Assembly (NCBI RefSeq): GCF_007829835.1
Contig: NZ_VIWP01000005.1
Span: 1 to 64,000, forward strand
Source: Neorhizobium alkalisoli
Lineage (GTDB): Bacteria; Pseudomonadota; Alphaproteobacteria; Rhizobiales; Rhizobiaceae
Length of the DNA: 64,000 bases
Direction of reading: 5' to 3'
Shown here: positions 60,377-64,000 of the stretch, one piece after another
Position numbering within the stretch: position 1 is the stretch's first letter
Layout of the letters: each line of letters opens with the position of its first letter
Notes under the pieces: model-generated
What the model saw: only the letters and a program-made list of their open reading frames with translations
What the model was told of the DNA's origin: nothing
The model's database searches: none
Program-made: the position numbers and the translations under genes

Positions 60377-62189
60377 CGTCTTTTCCGGTCTCGGTTTTGC
60401 TGTTGGTTTTCGTTTCGGCATCCGCATCCGGCTGCAAGGGCGCCAGATGATAGACCTTCGGCGAGAATGTCTTGGAGAATTCCTCGGAGCGGCCGATATA
60501 GATCAGCGTCGACTCCTTAAGCCCAGCCAGCACGCCGATCAGCCTTTCGCGCACTTCAGGCTCCAGTCCTTCCAGCACGTCGTCCATGATCAGCCAGTCC
60601 GGCTTGCGCAAGACGGCATTGGCGACCTGCAGCGCGGCTTCCTCGTCCTTGTCGAGCAGCCGGTCCCAGCGCTCCACCTCGTCGAGGCGCGTGGCCAGCC
60701 GGTGCAGGCCGACCTCTTCCAGCGCCGCAGCCAGTGCCGCGTCGGAAAGGTCCGGAGCATCGGTCGCTGCCGCAGCCGGATAGGTCATCACTTCCCTGAG
60801 CGTCGCGGTCGGCAGATAGCCCTCCTGCGGCATGATGATCATCCGATCGGCCACCGGCAGGCCGATCTCGCCGCGCCCCCAGGGCCAGATCCGCGCAACC
60901 GCCTGGAAGAACAGGTGGCGACCCGGCCCCGGATCGCCGTTGATCATCACCCGGTCACCCGGCGCGATGGCACAGCCGTCTTCGGCAAGCTTGATGCCAT
61001 GGCCCTGTTCGCCCTTCTCCGGTTCGCCGTAGATGGCGAGCCCTGCGAAGGAGAGCCCCTGCTCGGCAGCATTTTCTCTGTAGCTGATCAGCGTGCCTTC
61101 AGCGGCCGGATTGTCCATGGCAAGCAGGGCATTGCGGAAGAAGGTGACGCGGGCAAGTGTTGCCCGCCAGTCGGCGATGACGCTGAAATTGGCGACGTAC
61201 CAGCGCAAGGCCTGATTGACCTGGTTGAAGGCGCCGACCGCCATCATCAGGCCACCAAAAGTCAGTTCGCCGGAAAAATACATCGGCGAGGCGATGATGA
61301 TCGGCGCCACCAGCGCCAGCCAGCCGAAACCGGAGGAAACCCAGGTGAGATTGGTCAGTGCCCAGGCCAGTTTCCGCAGCATTTCCAAAACGCCGCCAAT
61401 CGCGCCCTGCACGCGCACCAGCTCGTTCGGCTCGCCGCGGGCAAGCGTGATCGGCTTCAGGTTTTCGTTGGTACGTACAAGGGCTGCACGCAGATCCGCC
61501 TCGCGGGCATAACGGTCGGCATTCAGCCGCGCCAGCCGGCCACCAACAATGTTGCTGAGCACTGAACCGAGGACGGCATAAAGGATCGTCGCCCAGACCA
61601 TGTAACCGGGAATGTAGATGAGCTTTCCGGCAATCGGCAGCGCGAAATCGGAAGAGATCGACCAGAGGACTCCAATGAAACTGGCGAGCAGGATGGTCGA
61701 ATTGACGAGGCCGATCGCCAGCGCCGTGGTGTTTTCGGCAAGGATGCGGGTATCCTCGTGCAGCCGCTGGTCCGGATTGTCGGCAATCGCGCCGGCGCTG
61801 CCGAGTTTCAGCGCTCTGCCCGGCTTCAACCAGACATCGGCCAGATCGCGCGCCAGCCCTTCGCGCATGCGCATCGCAGTAATCTGGTTCAGCCAGGTCT
61901 GCACCACGTTCAACAGCGTCAGCGAAAAGGCGATGACCGCGAAGACGACCAGCTGGCGCATGAATTCCGGCATGTCGCGCCGTTCCAGCGCGTCATAGAA
62001 CGGCCCGTTCCACTCGTTCAGCCGGTAAGCGGCATAGGTCGTGGCAAAAATGACGGCGAGCAGCGCGACAGTGAGAACCAGAACGCGATTGCGCACCGAC
62101 GATGCCCAGAAGGCTGCCATCATCATCCGAAGCTGGCCGCCGAACGAAAGCTCGTAGGTCTCCGGCGTCCCCTCGGAAGTCTGCGACAT
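60360..62189 (-). CDS. SbmA/YddA-type ABC protein with a degenerate ATPase domain
   Basis: A 609-residue inner membrane protein. The N-terminal ABC_membrane_2 half (about 1-330) has about six spans (VRNRVLVLTVALLAVIFATTY; VVFAVIAFSLTLLNVVQTWLNQ) and the family EAA-like block. The C-terminal half has the layout of a nucleotide-binding domain, but all three key motifs are altered: Walker A reads GDPGPGRHLFF (no Lys, no Ser/Thr), the signature reads LDKDEEAALQ, and Walker B reads LIMDDVLEGLE (no Glu after the Asp). A Q-loop-like MPQEGYLP remains. It likely cannot hydrolyse ATP. The start at 62189 (MSQTSEGTPE) follows GAGGAG. The next gene is DUF1003, overlapping by 17 bp. Confidence 0.85.
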   Translation of the reverse strand: MSQTSEGTPETYELSFGGQLRMMMAAFWASSVRNRVLVLTVALLAVIFATTYAAYRLNEWNGPFYDALERRDMPEFMRQLVVFAVIAFSLTLLNVVQTWLNQITAMRMREGLARDLADVWLKPGRALKLGSAGAIADNPDQRLHEDTRILAENTTALAIGLVNSTILLASFIGVLWSISSDFALPIAGKLIYIPGYMVWATILYAVLGSVLSNIVGGRLARLNADRYAREADLRAALVRTNENLKPITLARGEPNELVRVQGAIGGVLEMLRKLAWALTNLTWVSSGFGWLALVAPIIIASPMYFSGELTFGGLMMAVGAFNQVNQALRWYVANFSVIADWRATLARVTFFRNALLAMDNPAAEGTLISYRENAAEQGLSFAGLAIYGEPEKGEQGHGIKLAEDGCAIAPGDRVMINGDPGPGRHLFFQAVARIWPWGRGEIGLPVADRMIIMPQEGYLPTATLREVMTYPAAAATDAPDLSDAALAAALEEVGLHRLATRLDEVERWDRLLDKDEEAALQVANAVLRKPDWLIMDDVLEGLEPEVRERLIGVLAGLKESTLIYIGRSEEFSKTFSPKVYHLAPLQPDADAETKTNSKTETGKDDAGHA

Positions 62190-62297
62190 CGGATGCTGGC
62201 TCCTCGACCACAACATTTCGCGCTGCGCCGCACACTTAGGCCCGTTCATCACGAAAGGGAAGCCGCGCGTCGGGCAAGAGTATGGCGAAGAACCCCT

Positions 62298-63521
62298 TCA
62301 GACTTCCTTGAAGAGCACACTCGGATCGGTGAGATATTTGGCGAAGATCGGCAGGCTGGCGCCGCCGATGGCGCGGGCCTGGCTGCCGACCTTGCCCTCG
62401 ATGATATCGGGCGTGATGACGCCCTGCAGGTCGAGCCGCCGCACGGCCTCAATGGTTCGCTCAACGATACGCTTGCGGACCCACGGCGGAAATCCGCCAT
62501 CGATCACCGCCGCGCCGAAATCGATGATCGAGGCGGCGGCAACGATCGCCTGCGCCAGGGCATCCGCGGTATCATCGACCCAGCGCGTCATCGGCTCGCC
62601 GAAATCGACCCAGTCATCGGCCGAATACCAGAGCGGCTGCGGATCGATACCCGCATCGAGCAGCAGGTTTTCGAAGACGAAGATCGAGGCCACTTCCAGA
62701 AGCTGCCGGGTCTGCCCGTCTCTGCCCCTGACCGGCAGCGGCGCGACGGCGCCGGCCGTGCCCGTCCGGCCGGAAAAGATCGCCGAGTTCAGGACGATAC
62801 CGCCACCGATAAAGGAGCCGATATAGAAATAGACGAAGTCCGGGTAGGATGGCCCGACGCCGAAGACGAGCTCCGCACCGCAGGCACTCGTGGCGTCGTT
62901 CTGCAGATAGGTCGCGTGGCGAATTCTCGCGGAAATCTCGGCATGCAGGTCAAAATCGCGCCAAGCCTCCATCGCATCGGCTGGTGCCCCCACCTCCTCC
63001 GCCCAGTTCCAGAGTTCGAACGGCGCGGCAATGCCGACACCGGCGATCCTTCCCCGCTCCGCCTCGCTCAGCTGCGCTTCAAGCCTCTCGATGCCTGACG
63101 TGATGATTTGCAGGATCTTGTCCGGCAGCGGATAGGCATAGGTGACGTGATATTGCAGCCGGATCTGGCCGACGAAATCCATCAGCACCAGATCGGCGCT
63201 GCGCCGGCCGATCTTGACGCCGAAGGAATAGACCGCATCCGGATTGAGCCGCATCGGCACCGAAGGCTGGCCGACCTTTCCGCGGATTGGTTCGCCGCGC
63301 AAAAGCAGCCCGTCCTTTTCCAGCGAACGCATGATAACCGAGACCGTCTGCGCCGAAAGCCCGCTGCGGCGGGTGATATCGGCCTTCGACATGGCGCCAT
63401 GCAACCTGACGAGCGAAAGCACCAGCCGCTCGTTATAAGCTCTGACACGCACCTGGTTCGAACCACCGGTGAAATTGCCAAGCGGCGCATGGCCCTGCGC
63501 CATGCCGTCCGACGCCGACAT
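62298..63521 (-). CDS. frcR: ROK family repressor, FrcR-like
   Basis: A 407-residue regulator. The N-terminal winged helix (VRLHGAMSKADITRRSGLSAQTVSVIMRSLEKDGLL) is followed by a ROK kinase-like domain (GIAAPFELW, ATYLQNDATSACGAELVFG, FYIGSFIGGGIVLN). It is divergent from an frcB-type binding-protein gene, which supports the FrcR role as a repressor of fructose or mannose import. The start is uncertain: 63521 (MSASDGMAQG) is the best of several in-frame ATGs, and 63635 gives a long extra tail. Confidence 0.75.
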   Translation of the reverse strand: MSASDGMAQGHAPLGNFTGGSNQVRVRAYNERLVLSLVRLHGAMSKADITRRSGLSAQTVSVIMRSLEKDGLLLRGEPIRGKVGQPSVPMRLNPDAVYSFGVKIGRRSADLVLMDFVGQIRLQYHVTYAYPLPDKILQIITSGIERLEAQLSEAERGRIAGVGIAAPFELWNWAEEVGAPADAMEAWRDFDLHAEISARIRHATYLQNDATSACGAELVFGVGPSYPDFVYFYIGSFIGGGIVLNSAIFSGRTGTAGAVAPLPVRGRDGQTRQLLEVASIFVFENLLLDAGIDPQPLWYSADDWVDFGEPMTRWVDDTADALAQAIVAAASIIDFGAAVIDGGFPPWVRKRIVERTIEAVRRLDLQGVITPDIIEGKVGSQARAIGGASLPIFAKYLTDPSVLFKEV

Positions 63522-63686
63522 CGCCCTTCTCCCATCATCCGCTCCGGCACTGGCCGCCGGGGGCAAGATCTCTATATCGATCCTCATGCGCGTCGCCATC
63601 CTCCAACAGCGGCCGCCAGAAAATCGCTCCTCCACAAGCGGCCAGACTATGCCACTGGGGATAAATAAATCAATCGGAATTAATTA

Positions 63687-63715
63687 TTGACAGCCGCATT
63701 TAACTCGGTCTTAAT
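63687..63715 (+). promoter_or_regulatory. Putative frcB promoter
   Basis: TTGACA at 63687-63692, 17 bases, CTTAAT at 63710-63715. A small hairpin GTCCGC-TAGA-GCGGAC at 63791-63806 lies in the leader before the ribosome site, and could affect translation. Confidence 0.55.
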
Positions 63716-63832
63716 TTAGGCTGTGAGGGCACAGGCTGGCTTTGGAGGAGGCACCTGTCGAATTCGATGGCACCGGTGCCCCGTCCATCGGTCCGCTAGA
63801 GCGGACGGCAAGATCTCTCGGGAGGAGATATC

Positions 63833-64000
63833 ATGAAGAAGACCATGCTTTCGGGCGCTTTCGCGGCGCTCGCTCTCGGTGTCGTGTTCGCGGCGCCCGC
63901 CCATGCAGCCGGCACCTCGGCCTGCCTTATCACCAAGACCGACACCAATCCCTTCTTCGTCAAGATGAAGGAAGGCGCGACCGCCAAGGCCAAGGAACTC
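63833..64000 (+). CDS. frcB: Fructose ABC transporter, periplasmic binding protein (partial, 3' end beyond window)
   Basis: The first 56 residues are visible: a signal peptide ([25 protein letters not shown]), then [21 protein letters not shown], as in rhizobial FrcB (DUF-free periplasmic sugar-binding proteins for fructose, ribose and mannose). GGGAGGAG lies 6 bp upstream of the ATG. The rest of the frcBCAK operon is outside the window. Confidence 0.85.
   Translation, partial: MKKTMLSGAFAALALGVVFAAPAHAAGTSACLITKTDTNPFFVKMKEGATAKAKEL

Overview
The window is chromosomal DNA from an alphaproteobacterium of the Rhizobiaceae (Rhizobium, Agrobacterium or Sinorhizobium relatives). The evidence is the flagellin type, CpdR, the gltB/gltD locus with a small membrane gene between the two, an MmgR-like small RNA between hisN and an N-formylglutamate amidohydrolase gene, a ROSE-type thermometer ahead of hsp20, the frcR/frcB pair at the right end, and RIME-like palindromic repeats. 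The species cannot be fixed by reading alone.

Left part (1-16.6 kb): the window opens inside the end of an insertion sequence that has removed the 5' end of a flagellin gene. It continues with an outer-membrane barrel protein, a GluP-type sugar permease, galU, an MltB-type lytic transglycosylase, a DUF459 SGNH protein, and the glutamate synthase genes gltB and gltD flanking an unannotated-looking 52-codon membrane ORF.

Middle part (16.6-34.7 kb): metabolic and regulatory genes, often as a regulator divergent from its likely target (LysR/BASS permease, AraC/SDR, HxlR/enoyl-CoA hydratase, TetR/VOC). There is an Hsp20 gene with an RNA thermometer, a second FtsI-like transpeptidase, a frameshifted PAS-GGDEF gene, hisN, the small RNA, cpdR and tRNA-Val.

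Accessory part (34.7-50 kb): a 1134-residue RTX protein, then four genes on the minus strand: UDP-galactopyranose mutase (glf), a 1550-residue protein made of 192 uninterrupted octapeptides, a TPR-GT41 (SPINDLY/OGT-like) glycosyltransferase, and a second glycosyltransferase with a farnesoic-acid-O-methyltransferase-like domain. The octapeptide protein carries Ser/Thr at the first two positions of nearly every repeat. I propose, as inference, that this is a locus for making a heavily O-glycosylated solenoid protein. It is the strongest candidate for an undescribed system here.

Right part (50-64 kb): small conserved proteins, an Fbp-type ferric iron ABC transporter (fbpA-fbpB-fbpC), an ECF sigma/anti-sigma pair whose sigma gene seems to lack a normal start codon, a UvrD-like helicase, an EamA permease, DUF1003, an SbmA/YddA-type ABC protein with a degenerate ATPase domain, and the start of the fructose ABC locus (frcR divergent from frcB, cut by the window end).
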